Below, piece by piece: positions 8,475-16,643 of a DNA stretch of 64,000 nt. The notes beneath the pieces were generated by a model. It saw only the letters and a program-made list of their open reading frames with translations. It was not told the origin of the DNA and made no database searches. The position numbers were made by a program, and so were the translations under genes. The stretch lies in assembly GCF_016464385.1 (NCBI RefSeq), contig NZ_JADMLH010000007.1:124001-188000 (forward strand), given 5' to 3'. The DNA comes from Nucisporomicrobium flavum. GTDB lineage: Bacteria; Actinomycetota; Actinomycetes; Mycobacteriales; Micromonosporaceae. How positions within the stretch are numbered: position 1 is the first letter of the stretch; every line of letters begins with the position of its first letter.

Positions 8475-9305
8475 GTGAGTCGACTCGAGAAGCACCGCCG
8501 GGCGGGCGTCCTGGCCGCCACCGCCGCCGCTGGTGTGCTCGGCTTCGCGGCCCCCGCCGCCGCCGACGTGACGGTCAGCCCGCCCAGCGTGCCGCAGGGC
8601 AGTGGCCAGAACCTCGCGTTCACGGTGACGAACACGGCCACCAGCCCGATCACCCGGCTCAAGCTCGTCCTGCCCCCGGACATGCCGGTCGCCGAGGTCT
8701 ACCCGCTGTCGGTGGACAACTGGGCACCGCAGATCGAGAACCGGAAGCTCGACGCGCCGCTGACACCCATCCACGGCGCCGGCCCGGTGAGTGAGACCGC
8801 CGCGTCCATCACCTGGATCGCGATGCCGGGCAAGGCGCTGCCGCCGGGCAAGTCCACGGACCTCACGGTCGCGATGGGTCCGATACCGACGACCGGCAGC
8901 CGGATGAGCTTCGCGGTGCAGCCCACGTACGCCGATCCGGCGAAAGCCGTCCCGATGCCGCCGGTCGCGCTGACGCTGACCCCGGCCGCGCCGGGCCAGG
9001 AGGCCGCCGGGCACGGCGGCCACGGCACGAGCACCGCCGACGGTACGAGCGACGCCGACGCGGCCACCTTCGCCGCCCTGGCCGCGGCAGCCGACGACGG
9101 CCCCGGCTTCTGGACCATCGCCGGGTGGGTCGTCGCGGGCCTCACCCTGGCCGGAGGAGCCGTGGCCCTGCTGCGCTCGCGCCGCCGCCACCCCGCCGCC
9201 GAGCCGCAGGCCGGCGAGCAGGACGCGGGCGACGAGAAGGAACTGGCCACGGCGGGTGCCCCGCGGGTGACCGCCTGGAGCTACCGGGACGACCCTCAGG
9301 AGTGA
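8475..9305 (+). CDS. YcnI-like (DUF1775) exported membrane protein
   Basis: A 276-residue protein with a signal peptide ending APAAA, a DUF1775 beta domain (DVTVSPPSVPQGSGQ ... FTVTNTATSPITRLKLVLP ... ITWIAMPGKALPPGKSTDL), a His/Gly-rich linker (GHGGHG), one C-terminal membrane helix (IAGWVVAGLTLAGGAVALL) and a charged tail. YcnI proteins are tied to copper handling and bind copper through the N-terminal His of the mature chain. Here that residue is Asp (ADVTVSP instead of AHVTV), so the classical site is altered, though the conserved Trp is kept. GTG 8475 was chosen as the nearest start to the signal peptide. No copper-transport gene is next to it. Confidence 0.85.
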   Translation: MSRLEKHRRAGVLAATAAAGVLGFAAPAAADVTVSPPSVPQGSGQNLAFTVTNTATSPITRLKLVLPPDMPVAEVYPLSVDNWAPQIENRKLDAPLTPIHGAGPVSETAASITWIAMPGKALPPGKSTDLTVAMGPIPTTGSRMSFAVQPTYADPAKAVPMPPVALTLTPAAPGQEAAGHGGHGTSTADGTSDADAATFAALAAAADDGPGFWTIAGWVVAGLTLAGGAVALLRSRRRHPAAEPQAGEQDAGDEKELATAGAPRVTAWSYRDDPQE

Positions 9306-9409
9306 CAGATGTCCCGCGCAGGTGGGCGCGGGCTTGTCGTGGCGATGCGCGTGGGGCGCGGACCACGACATGCGGGTGGGGTCCAGGGCAAGACCCACGA
9401 CTCGCGTCG

Positions 9410-9443
9410 GGCGGGGTGGAGAGGTTCGGCTCTCCACCCCGCC
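9410..9443. terminator. Hairpin terminator between convergent genes
   Basis: A 14-bp perfect stem (GGCGGGGTGGAGAG at 9410-9423 with its complement at 9430-9443) and a 6-base loop. It lies between the YcnI-like gene and the convergent DHH gene ending at 9452, so it can stop transcription from both sides. Confidence 0.75.
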
Positions 9444-9451
9444 AGCATCTT

Positions 9452-10393
9452 TCAGACGGAGACCGTGCGGGGGGTCTTGAGGGCCGCGACGATTTCGGCC
9501 TGGACGCGGTCGGCCTCGGCGTGCGGGACCTGGCAGGTGCCGGCCGCGAGGTGGCCGCCGCCGCCGTAGCGCAGCATCACCTCGCCGATGTCGACCGGTG
9601 AGGTGCGGTCGAGGATCGACTTGCCGCAGGCGAAGACGGTGTTCTGCCGCTGGAAGCCCCAGATCACGTGCACGGACACCCGCGCCTCGGGGAAGAGCGC
9701 GTACACCATGAAGCGGTTGCCGGCGAAGATCGTCTCCTCCTCGCGCAGGTCCACGATCACGACGTCGCCGTCCACCCGGCTGACCCGCTGGAGCTGCTCG
9801 ACGAACATGGCCGACGAGTCGCGGTACATGTCGGCGCGCTCGGCCACGTCGGGCATCCTCAGGATCTCGTCGATCCCCATCTGGATGCAGGCGTCGATGA
9901 GCAGCCGCATGAGCGCGAAGTTCGACACCCGGAACTCGCGGAAGCGGCCGAGGCCGGTCCGGCTGTCCATGATGAAGTTGAGCAGCGTCCAGCCCGTGGG
10001 ACGCAGGATGTCGTCGATGGTGTAGTCAGCCGAGTCCGCCTGGTCGACGGCGCGCATGAGGTCGTCGGGCACCTCCGGGAAGCGCTCGGCGCCGCCGTAG
10101 TACTCGAACACCACCCGCGCGGCCGACGGCGCGTCCGCGTTGATGATGTGATTCGGGCGCTCGCCCTGGTTACGCAGCGTTTCCGAGTGGTGGTGGTCGA
10201 ACACCAGGTGGGCCTTCGGCGAGTACGGCAGATTCGTCAAAATGTCACGGTCGGTGATGTCTGCCGTGCCGTCCTGGACGTCCTTCGGGTGGACGAACTT
10301 GATGTCGTCGATGTCGATCACGTTCATGAACTTGAGCAGCACGGCGCAGACGAGGCCGTCGAAGTCGCTGCGGGTCACGAGCCGGTACTTCAC
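9452..10393 (-). CDS. DHH-family phosphoesterase
   Basis: A 313-residue cytoplasmic phosphoesterase. Motif I is TRSDFDGLVCA at the N-terminus, the signature motif is VFDHHHSE, and the C-terminal DHHA1-type domain ends RYGGGGHLAAGTC. These bind two metal ions and a phosphodiester or polyphosphate. The group includes exopolyphosphatase-like and nanoRNase/c-di-nucleotide enzymes; the exact substrate cannot be chosen from sequence. GTG 10393 is the start because GGGAG lies six bases upstream and the family N-terminus (KYRLVTRSDFDG) follows directly. It is divergent from zwf. Confidence 0.9.
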   Translation of the reverse strand: MKYRLVTRSDFDGLVCAVLLKFMNVIDIDDIKFVHPKDVQDGTADITDRDILTNLPYSPKAHLVFDHHHSETLRNQGERPNHIINADAPSAARVVFEYYGGAERFPEVPDDLMRAVDQADSADYTIDDILRPTGWTLLNFIMDSRTGLGRFREFRVSNFALMRLLIDACIQMGIDEILRMPDVAERADMYRDSSAMFVEQLQRVSRVDGDVVIVDLREEETIFAGNRFMVYALFPEARVSVHVIWGFQRQNTVFACGKSILDRTSPVDIGEVMLRYGGGGHLAAGTCQVPHAEADRVQAEIVAALKTPRTVSV

Positions 10394-10550
10394 GAGATCT
10401 CCCTCTGCCGGACGGCGGCTTAGTTCCCAGTTTGCCACTTTTGCGGCTATGGCCCTGGTCGCATCGGCGTACCGGTTTGATCCGAGCGGCCCTCGCGCTG
10501 CGTAAAGTTCAAACGCAAGCTCACGTACGCGGTCGGAGGAAGACCTGACG

Positions 10551-12044
10551 ATGGAACCCGTTCCCCAGCTCGCACAGGACCGCAACGCCCCGCCCGCCAC
10601 CCTGGTGATCTTCGGCGCGTCCGGCGACCTGACCCGCCGCAAGCTGCTGCCGGCCGTGGAGAGCCTGGCCCGGCACAACCGCCTCCCCGGCGAGTTCGCG
10701 CTCGTGGGCGTGGCCCGCACGCCGATGGAGGACCACCAGTTCGCCGACAGCGCGCTCGGCACCCGCAGCCTGGCGGACAAACCGCAGCTCCAGGGCGGAA
10801 TCAGGTACGTCTCGGGCGGCTACGACGACCCGGAGACGTACAAGCGCCTCGCCGAGGTGCTCGACGAGCTGGACGCCACCCGTGGCACCTCCGGCAACCG
10901 GATCTTCTACCTCTCGACGCCCGCCGAGGCGTTCGAGCCGGTCATCAACGGGCTCGCCGGCGCGGGGCTGAACCACGCCCGCGAGGGCGCGTTCGCCCGG
11001 CTGGTCATCGAGAAGCCGTACGGCAAGAGCCTGCAGACCGCCCGCGAGCTGGACGGCATCGTGCACGCGGCGTTCGACGAGCCGCAGGTCTTCCGCATCG
11101 ACCACTACCTGGGCAAGGACACCGTCCAGAACGTGCTGGCGCTGCGCTTCGCCAACGCGATCTTCCAGCCCATCTGGAACCGCTCCTGGGTCGACCACGT
11201 GCAGATCACTGTCGCCGAGACGCTGGGCGTCGGCACCCGCGGCGGCTTCTACGAGCACGCCGGCGCCATGCGCGACATCGTGCAGAACCACGTGCTGCAG
11301 GTCCTCGCGCTCGCGCTGATGGAGCCGCCGGCCTCGTTCGACGCCGAAGGGCTGCGCAACGAGAAGGTGAAGCTGCTGCAGGCCATCCGGCTGCCCACCG
11401 ACCGGGACATCGCCGACCTGGCGGTGCGCGGGCAGTACACCCGGGGCGGCACCCGTGAGGACCTCATGGCCGGCTACCGCGAGGAGGTGGGCGTCGACCC
11501 GCTGTCGCGCACGGAGACGTACGCGGCCATGCGGCTCAACGTCGACAACTGGCGCTGGGCGGGGGTGCCGTTCTACGTGCGCACCGGCAAGCGGCTGCCC
11601 GCCCGGGTCACCGAGGTCGCGCTGCAGTTCCAGCGGCCGCCGCACCTGCCGATCCCCACCGCGCAGCTCACCGAGCTCGACGCCGACGCGCTGATCCTGC
11701 GGATCCAGCCCAACGAGGGCATCTCGCTGCGCTTCGGCGCCAAGGTCCCGGGCCACTCGTTCCGGGTGCGCACGGCCAGCATGGACTTCTCGTACGAGCA
11801 GACGTTCCGGGAGGAGTCGCCCGAGGCGTACGAGCGGCTGCTGCTCGACGCCCTGCTCGGCGACCCCACGCTGTTCATCCGCAGCGACGAGGTCGAGCAG
11901 TGCTGGCGCATCGTCGACCCGATCATCGAGCACTGGTCCAACGACCAGTCCCCGATCCCGACGTACGAGGCGGCCTCCTGGGGCCCCACGGACGCCGACC
12001 GGCTCATCGGCCGCAGCGGCCGCAAGTGGCGCAACGAGCTCTGA
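10551..12044 (+). CDS. zwf: Glucose-6-phosphate 1-dehydrogenase
   Basis: A 497-residue enzyme for the first step of the pentose phosphate pathway, oxidising glucose 6-phosphate with NADP. The Rossmann motif VIFGASGDLTRRKL is near residue 20. The substrate-binding RIDHYLGK is at about 182-189, and the QNHVLQ segment carries the probable catalytic His. Length is normal for the family. No tal, gnd or opcA gene is adjacent, so this is a stand-alone copy, possibly one of several. The start ATG has GGAGGAAGACC upstream. Confidence 0.96.
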   Translation: MEPVPQLAQDRNAPPATLVIFGASGDLTRRKLLPAVESLARHNRLPGEFALVGVARTPMEDHQFADSALGTRSLADKPQLQGGIRYVSGGYDDPETYKRLAEVLDELDATRGTSGNRIFYLSTPAEAFEPVINGLAGAGLNHAREGAFARLVIEKPYGKSLQTARELDGIVHAAFDEPQVFRIDHYLGKDTVQNVLALRFANAIFQPIWNRSWVDHVQITVAETLGVGTRGGFYEHAGAMRDIVQNHVLQVLALALMEPPASFDAEGLRNEKVKLLQAIRLPTDRDIADLAVRGQYTRGGTREDLMAGYREEVGVDPLSRTETYAAMRLNVDNWRWAGVPFYVRTGKRLPARVTEVALQFQRPPHLPIPTAQLTELDADALILRIQPNEGISLRFGAKVPGHSFRVRTASMDFSYEQTFREESPEAYERLLLDALLGDPTLFIRSDEVEQCWRIVDPIIEHWSNDQSPIPTYEAASWGPTDADRLIGRSGRKWRNEL

Positions 12045-12223
12045 CGCCGTACAACCGCACGCCGGCCGGGTCTCGCGAGTCGAGGCCCGGCCGCTGCGCG
12101 TGGCGGGCACCGTCGACTGAATTCGCCCATGCGGGGGACCTCGCCTAGGGTGGAGACACCACCGCCGCCCGACACCCGACCCGGCTGACCCCTGCCCGCC
12201 CCACGACGAAAGCGACACCCCCC

Positions 12224-12556
12224 ATGCAGGTCTCGGTCGCGCACCACCCGCCGAACACCGCCGTCCTGACCCTGCGCGGCTCCCTCGACATCGACACCGC
12301 GCCCTCGCTGAAGGCCAACCTCGGCCGGCTTGTCGAGCGGCCCACGCCCCGCGTCGTCGTGGACCTCTCGGGCCTCGACTTCTGCGACTCCATGGGCGTC
12401 GGCGTGCTGGTCACGGCCCACGGCCGGGCGATGGAACGCGGCGGCTGGGTCCGCCTGGCCGCGCCGTCGGGCTTCCTGCGCCGGCTGCTCGACACCCTGG
12501 GCCTCACCGACTACCTGTCGCTGCACGCCGACGTGGAGACCGCGCTCAAGGACTGA
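12224..12556 (+). CDS. STAS-domain anti-sigma factor antagonist
   Basis: A 110-residue single STAS domain of the SpoIIAA/RsbV kind. The phosphorylatable Ser is Ser56 in GLDFCDSMGVGVLV; such proteins release a sigma factor from its anti-sigma partner when unphosphorylated. No anti-sigma kinase or sigma gene lies next to it. Its last seven codons (VETALKD) and stop form a 25-bp sequence that recurs exactly at 16644-16668. This suggests that something integrated at its 3' end, leaving the gene intact. Confidence 0.93.
   Translation: MQVSVAHHPPNTAVLTLRGSLDIDTAPSLKANLGRLVERPTPRVVVDLSGLDFCDSMGVGVLVTAHGRAMERGGWVRLAAPSGFLRRLLDTLGLTDYLSLHADVETALKD
12532..12556 (+). repeat. 25-bp direct repeat, left copy (attL-like), inside the end of the STAS gene
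   Basis: This 25-bp sequence, ending in GCGCTCAAGGACTGA, is the 3' end of the STAS gene including the stop. It is repeated exactly, same orientation, at 16644-16668. The bases on both sides differ. Integration at the 3' end of a gene with restoration of its coding sequence is the classic pattern for site-specific elements, though the target here is a protein gene rather than a tRNA. Confidence 0.8.
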
Positions 12557-12582
12557 CGGGTCGTGGCCACCGCTCCGGCCGC

Positions 12583-14589
12583 TCAGTCGAGCGTGACCTC
12601 GGCCGCCACGACAAGGTGGGCGAGCCCTTCTCGTTCCCGTTCACGCTCGTAGCGGATCCACTGCTTACCCTCGGCTGCGATGCCCTCAAGAACATGAAGC
12701 GTGTTGCCGAGCCCGGCAGCGTCCAGCGTGACCCGGGAGATCGTCCGGTTGTCCTCGCCGGGCCCCACCGTCTGGGGCGGCGGTCCCGTCACGGCTACCT
12801 TGACGGACTGGTTGTCAAGCAGGGTGAGTTCGAGGGTCTTCTGGCCGTCGTCCGCATCGATGACGTGGACCGCCGCCACCGCGTCGTAGCGGTAGTTCAT
12901 CCGCTCACGGTCATGGAACCGACCCGTCTCGAAGTTCAGGGTGACGCTCATCTGCCGAACGCCGTCGGCCGACAGAAGAAAGATCAACAGCCGGTACCGC
13001 GAGTACCGCATCGGCCCCTTCGGCACCCTTGCCCGCTCGTACGCGCCTGACGGAGGCGCCTCGATGAAGGCGTGCGCGATGATGTCATGCGGAGCGAGCC
13101 GATAGTGCTGCATCGCCTCCTCGATCAACGCCTTGTGGTCGCTGTCCAGCCACTGTGCCATTTCGGCGTCGCTGGGGCGGGACTCCAGCTTGCGCGACCA
13201 CCGCCGATATGCCGCGACACGAGCTTCGTACGATTCTTCGGCCTCGGCCTGCTCCGCGGCGAAACGAAGCCTCTCCAGGAGGATGCCGGCCCAACCACGC
13301 ACGGCGAACGTACCGCCTGCCAGCGCGATGATGGTGGACCCTGCAGCGGCGAATGGTCGCACCTGCATCGCGTTCCACAGAAGGCCCGGAATGACCACCA
13401 CGAGCACGACAATGCTCGTGGCCAGAGCTGCGTCGACCGCTACGGGAACTTGCAGCCGCCGCCGGTAGCCGTACAGCTCGCCGGCGAGCCACTGCCTCTT
13501 GACGTCGGCAGCGAGGAATCGCACGAGCCACGCCACTCGCTTCGCCGGAACCCGTGACTCCCGGTAGATTTCCACAATTTCGTCGCGCAGCTTCTGGCGG
13601 AAACCTCGCGTCAGCTCGAGCCAGTCCCTGCGATCAACGCCGTCCGGCACATACCTGCCGAAGTAGGAGCGGAATTGCCGATCGATGTCGGATGCGAACC
13701 TGTACCGGCGCGGCGTGTCCCCCTCGGTGACTGCTCCCGAGAGTCGCCGCTCTTCCGTTCGAAGTCGGCGCATAAGGTGCCTCCGGTGCAGCCCCGCCAC
13801 GGCGGCGAGATACCCGGCGCCAACGGCGATCAGTAGTCCACCTAGCGTCCACGACCACGTCTGCTGCCAGCTCAGAGTCACAAGGAATCCCGCAAAGAAC
13901 AGAAACACCACCGCCGTTGCGCCCGCACGAATCCGGTCACCCAGGCGGGTACGGACGGGCGCCGGCCATCTCACCCGCGGACCGGCCGGCTCCGGCTGGA
14001 AGAAGCGCCAGACGCGGTTCTGCCGGTCGTCCTGCCATCGTTGCTCACGAGCCGCATCGAAGGCTCGTTGCCACGTCCAGTCCTGATGCGGGCCGGCGAG
14101 GAACACCTCCAGGTTGCGCAGGACCGCCTCTCGTTGCTCCCGGCCCAGCCCGTCGAAATCCTTGACGATGGCCTGGAGGTCCTCCGTACCCGGCGAGGAC
14201 AACGACTCCAAAAGCCTGTTGATGACGTGGATCGCATCGGTCCACCGGTCTCGAGGCTGATCGGCTGTCCACTCCCGGGCCGTCCGCAGGATCGACAGAT
14301 CCTCCGTCGACAGGTGCTGCAGGGTTCGCCCGCTCAGCAGGGCGAGCATGAGATAAAAGTAAGATTCGCTGCTGGCGTGACCGGCCATGACCGCGCTCTC
14401 GATGAGCCGCCGGGCTTCGGACGGTACGCCGGCATGCAGATACCTCACCCCGACGGTGAATCTGCGCTCCGGCGAATCGGCATCCGACACCTGATAGATG
14501 GTGACCCCGCCGTGGACAGTGTCCGCCTGCACACCGACGACGGCGGAATCGTGCGCCTCGTTCACCGTTTTCGGGCCGGCGTGCGTCAT
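12583..14589 (-). CDS. Four-helix membrane protein with N-terminal GVQA-x-VHGG motif, third gene of the islet operon
   Basis: A 668-residue protein not recognised as a known family. Residues 18-31 read VGVQADTVHGGVTI, a motif also in the phosphorylase encoded upstream. Residues 40-200 are helical, like TPR or other solenoid repeats. Four membrane helices follow in two pairs: about 222-240 and 246-267, then 383-405 and 412-436. Residues 530-605 are beta-rich, perhaps a PH-like domain, and the end is highly charged (RYEREREREG). Its ATG overlaps the stop of the upstream gene (ATGA at 14586-14589), so the two are translationally coupled. Base composition is visibly less GC-rich than the neighbours. 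It may be the membrane effector of a conflict system; that is inference. Confidence 0.85.
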   Translation of the reverse strand: MTHAGPKTVNEAHDSAVVGVQADTVHGGVTIYQVSDADSPERRFTVGVRYLHAGVPSEARRLIESAVMAGHASSESYFYLMLALLSGRTLQHLSTEDLSILRTAREWTADQPRDRWTDAIHVINRLLESLSSPGTEDLQAIVKDFDGLGREQREAVLRNLEVFLAGPHQDWTWQRAFDAAREQRWQDDRQNRVWRFFQPEPAGPRVRWPAPVRTRLGDRIRAGATAVVFLFFAGFLVTLSWQQTWSWTLGGLLIAVGAGYLAAVAGLHRRHLMRRLRTEERRLSGAVTEGDTPRRYRFASDIDRQFRSYFGRYVPDGVDRRDWLELTRGFRQKLRDEIVEIYRESRVPAKRVAWLVRFLAADVKRQWLAGELYGYRRRLQVPVAVDAALATSIVVLVVVIPGLLWNAMQVRPFAAAGSTIIALAGGTFAVRGWAGILLERLRFAAEQAEAEESYEARVAAYRRWSRKLESRPSDAEMAQWLDSDHKALIEEAMQHYRLAPHDIIAHAFIEAPPSGAYERARVPKGPMRYSRYRLLIFLLSADGVRQMSVTLNFETGRFHDRERMNYRYDAVAAVHVIDADDGQKTLELTLLDNQSVKVAVTGPPPQTVGPGEDNRTISRVTLDAAGLGNTLHVLEGIAAEGKQWIRYEREREREGLAHLVVAAEVTLD

Positions 14590-15743
14590 GACATGCCCTT
14601 GAGCGTCGCAATGATCGCTGTGACCTTGGCAGCCAGTTCTGTCCAGTCCAGGAGAAGCCCGCGCAGTCGCTTCAGGGCGATGAAGGTCTGATTGCGTGAC
14701 TGCTCGCCCGACGGCGACGGCGCGCCGGTAATTGTGTCCAGTTCCCGCTCTGCCGCTTGGAAGGTGTCGCTGTCCACCTGCCCAGCAGCTCGCATTTCGA
14801 CGAGCTCCTCGCGCAGCTGGGCAACTTGCGCCAGGAGAGCCGAGGGGACATCCGGTCGGGGCTGCACGATTGAGATGCCACCGTGCACGACGCCGGCTTG
14901 CACTCCCACCTGAGCGTTGCCCTTGGCCGTGTTCCTGACCGTCCGCGTCATCGTCGTGTCGTCCTTCCGTCCGGGAATGCCGGGTTGGAGTTTCTGCCGA
15001 CGAGTGATCTCCTCGGCCAGGGCCATCGCGAACGCCGCGGCGTGTGCGGCCGCACGGGGTTGCCAGTTCGCTCCGTCGGTGCTCGCCTTTGTACCGTCGG
15101 CGCGGTCGCTGATCCCTCGGACCACGACCGCCGGCAGGGACCGGTTGAGGTGGGCTGCCTGCGCCAGGCCCGCTGCCTCCATCTCGATCGCAATTGCGTC
15201 GTTGTACGTTGAGCGGACCCAGGCGGCATGCGCTGAGGTGGCGGAGTCCTGCACCACTTCGCCCGCGGCGACCGGCCCGAACCGGACCCGGGGCTGCGGC
15301 TCTCCCGGCGGCAGTCGGCGGGACCAGGCCGACGTACGGTCCAGATGATGCGCCAGCTGGTCGTACTCGTGAGGGATCTCCCAGACCCGTGGTCTTGCTT
15401 TGAAGCCGTCGTCCTGGCTGGTGCCGCCGTGATACGCGTAGACGTGACTCGCCACCACCACGTCCCCGAGATTCACGTCTGGCCAGAGGGCGCCGGCCAC
15501 TCCGACGAACAGGACCGCCGGCGGGTCGAAGGCGGCCATCGCGCGCTCGGCGAGGACCGCAGAATGGTGGTTTCCTTTCCCGACCAGGCTCAATGCAACG
15601 GTGCACCCGGTCCGGCCGAGCCGGCCCACTTCGAACAGCGTTCCCATCGGATGCCTGTACTCGGTCACGTCCCGGAGGTGTTCACGGACGGCGCGATATT
15701 CCAGGTTCAGCGCGGTCAGCACGACGATCGGACGATGTTTCAC
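14586..15743 (-). CDS. Nucleoside phosphorylase/nucleosidase-like enzyme fused to a GVQA-x-VHGG helical region
   Basis: A 385-residue protein. Residues 1-250 are a PNP/MTA-SAH nucleosidase domain (PF01048 type): VLTALNLEYRAV with Glu15, FVGVAGAL, EMEAAG with Glu189, and RGISDRADG with Asp213. These match the three catalytic positions of MTA/SAH nucleosidase, so it should split an N-glycosidic bond in a nucleoside. Residues 265-385 start MTRTVRNTAKG, carry VGVQAGVVHGGISI (279-292) and then helices. Met265 has GGAAGGA upstream, so a separate short product is possible. It overlaps by four bases with both the upstream Nudix gene and the downstream membrane gene. PNP domains are known effectors in bacterial conflict systems. 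Confidence 0.9.
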   Translation of the reverse strand: MKHRPIVVLTALNLEYRAVREHLRDVTEYRHPMGTLFEVGRLGRTGCTVALSLVGKGNHHSAVLAERAMAAFDPPAVLFVGVAGALWPDVNLGDVVVASHVYAYHGGTSQDDGFKARPRVWEIPHEYDQLAHHLDRTSAWSRRLPPGEPQPRVRFGPVAAGEVVQDSATSAHAAWVRSTYNDAIAIEMEAAGLAQAAHLNRSLPAVVVRGISDRADGTKASTDGANWQPRAAAHAAAFAMALAEEITRRQKLQPGIPGRKDDTTMTRTVRNTAKGNAQVGVQAGVVHGGISIVQPRPDVPSALLAQVAQLREELVEMRAAGQVDSDTFQAAERELDTITGAPSPSGEQSRNQTFIALKRLRGLLLDWTELAAKVTAIIATLKGMS

Positions 15744-16471
15744 GACGGGCTCCCCTCCCGCACCAGAGCCTGGGCCGAACGAGCCATCGGGGGATACAGC
15801 TGCCGCCCGGGGCCGGCCCGGAACGTCTTGGCCGGTCGCCCGTTGCCGGTACGCCGCAAGGGCCCGGCCTCGACGATGAACCCCGGCGTGTTCTGCACTT
15901 TTCGATAGAAGTTGCGAGGGTCGAGCCGGACACCCCAGACAGCCTCGTACACCTGCTGCAGTTCAGAGATCGTGAATGTCTCCGCGCAGAACGCGGTGGC
16001 CAGGGAGGAGTGCTCCAGCTTCGACCGCGCCCGCTCGACGCCGTCCCGCACGATGCTCAGGTGATCGAACGCGAGGGCCACCGACCCGGCGACAACGAGG
16101 TCGACCGGAGTCCATTGCGCTCCGACGGCATCGGTGCCGGCCTCGGGGTCCGGGAGCTCGGGCGCGATGGCCAGGTGAGCGACCGACACCACACGTCCTC
16201 GAGGGTCGCGGCCCGGTTCGCCGTACACCCCCAACAGCTCCAGATGCGGAACGTCTGCGAGGGCCGCCTCCTCGGCGAGCTCCCGACGAGCCGCGGCGAG
16301 GATGTCCTCTCGATCGTGCGCCAGGAAGCCGCCGGGCAAGGCCCAAGACCCGCGGAAAGGGTCGATTCCGCGGCGGATCAGCAGGACGTGGAGGGCGGAC
16401 CGGCGCAGCGTCAGGATCACAAGGTCCACCGCGAGAAGGACGCGGGGCGCCTGCCATTGATCGTCGCTCAT
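15740..16471 (-). CDS. Nudix-domain/winged-helix regulator (NrtR-like), first gene of the islet operon
   Basis: A 243-residue protein. The N-terminal Nudix fold (VILTLRRSALHVLLIRRG ... WALPGGFLAHDRED ... RRELAEEAAL) is followed by a C-terminal winged helix (FTISELQQVYEAVWG ... NFYRKVQNTPGFI), the architecture of NrtR repressors that sense ADP-ribose-like ligands. The Nudix box has one extra residue between GG and the REL-x-EE core and Ala instead of the usual Gly near its end, so catalysis is doubtful while ligand binding may remain. ATG 16471 is preferred; a GTG at 16495 lies inside the palindrome 16485-16507. It overlaps the phosphorylase gene by four bases and probably represses its own operon. 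Confidence 0.9.
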   Translation of the reverse strand: MSDDQWQAPRVLLAVDLVILTLRRSALHVLLIRRGIDPFRGSWALPGGFLAHDREDILAAARRELAEEAALADVPHLELLGVYGEPGRDPRGRVVSVAHLAIAPELPDPEAGTDAVGAQWTPVDLVVAGSVALAFDHLSIVRDGVERARSKLEHSSLATAFCAETFTISELQQVYEAVWGVRLDPRNFYRKVQNTPGFIVEAGPLRRTGNGRPAKTFRAGPGRQLYPPMARSAQALVREGSPS

Positions 16472-16477
16472 AAATGT

Positions 16478-16507
16478 AAGGTAGCTTCTTGTCACCCTGA
16501 CAAGAAG
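16478..16507 (-). promoter_or_regulatory. Leaderless promoter and palindromic operator of the islet operon
   Basis: A perfect inverted repeat occupies 16485-16507: CTTCTTGTCA, spacer CCC, TGACAAGAAG. On the minus strand TACCTT (16478-16483) fits a -10 element and ends six bases before the ATG at 16471, with no Shine-Dalgarno. This is the geometry of a leaderless transcript. The palindrome sits directly upstream of the -10, where a bound regulator would block polymerase. The likely ligand-responsive binder is the Nudix/winged-helix protein encoded next (inference). Confidence 0.65.
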
Positions 16508-16568
16508 GGTTGGGAGGTGTCACTTTTCAGCGGTTCCCCGAGTCACAGTCCTGTCGGGTGACTGGCTG

Positions 16569-16643
16569 CTAGAACCGCACGGGACCGATCCAGCCCGGCT
16601 CGCCGAGCGCCTTGAACTTCGCGTCGTCGTGGGACTGTGGCTG
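16569..16643 (-). pseudogene. Possible C-terminal gene remnant at the right repeat
   Basis: A minus-strand frame that enters from the right-hand 25-bp repeat and ends at TAG (16569-16571) encodes about 25 residues ending EPGWIGPVRF. No start or body exists upstream, because the repeat and mraY take over. It looks like the tail of a gene cut at the islet border. The parent gene is not recognised, and a chance frame is possible. Confidence 0.25.

Noticed and set aside
14590..15606. N-terminal extension of the four-helix protein to 1007 residues
   Set aside because: It overlaps the phosphorylase gene in another frame and has low-complexity composition; the ATGA junction at 14586 gives a natural start.
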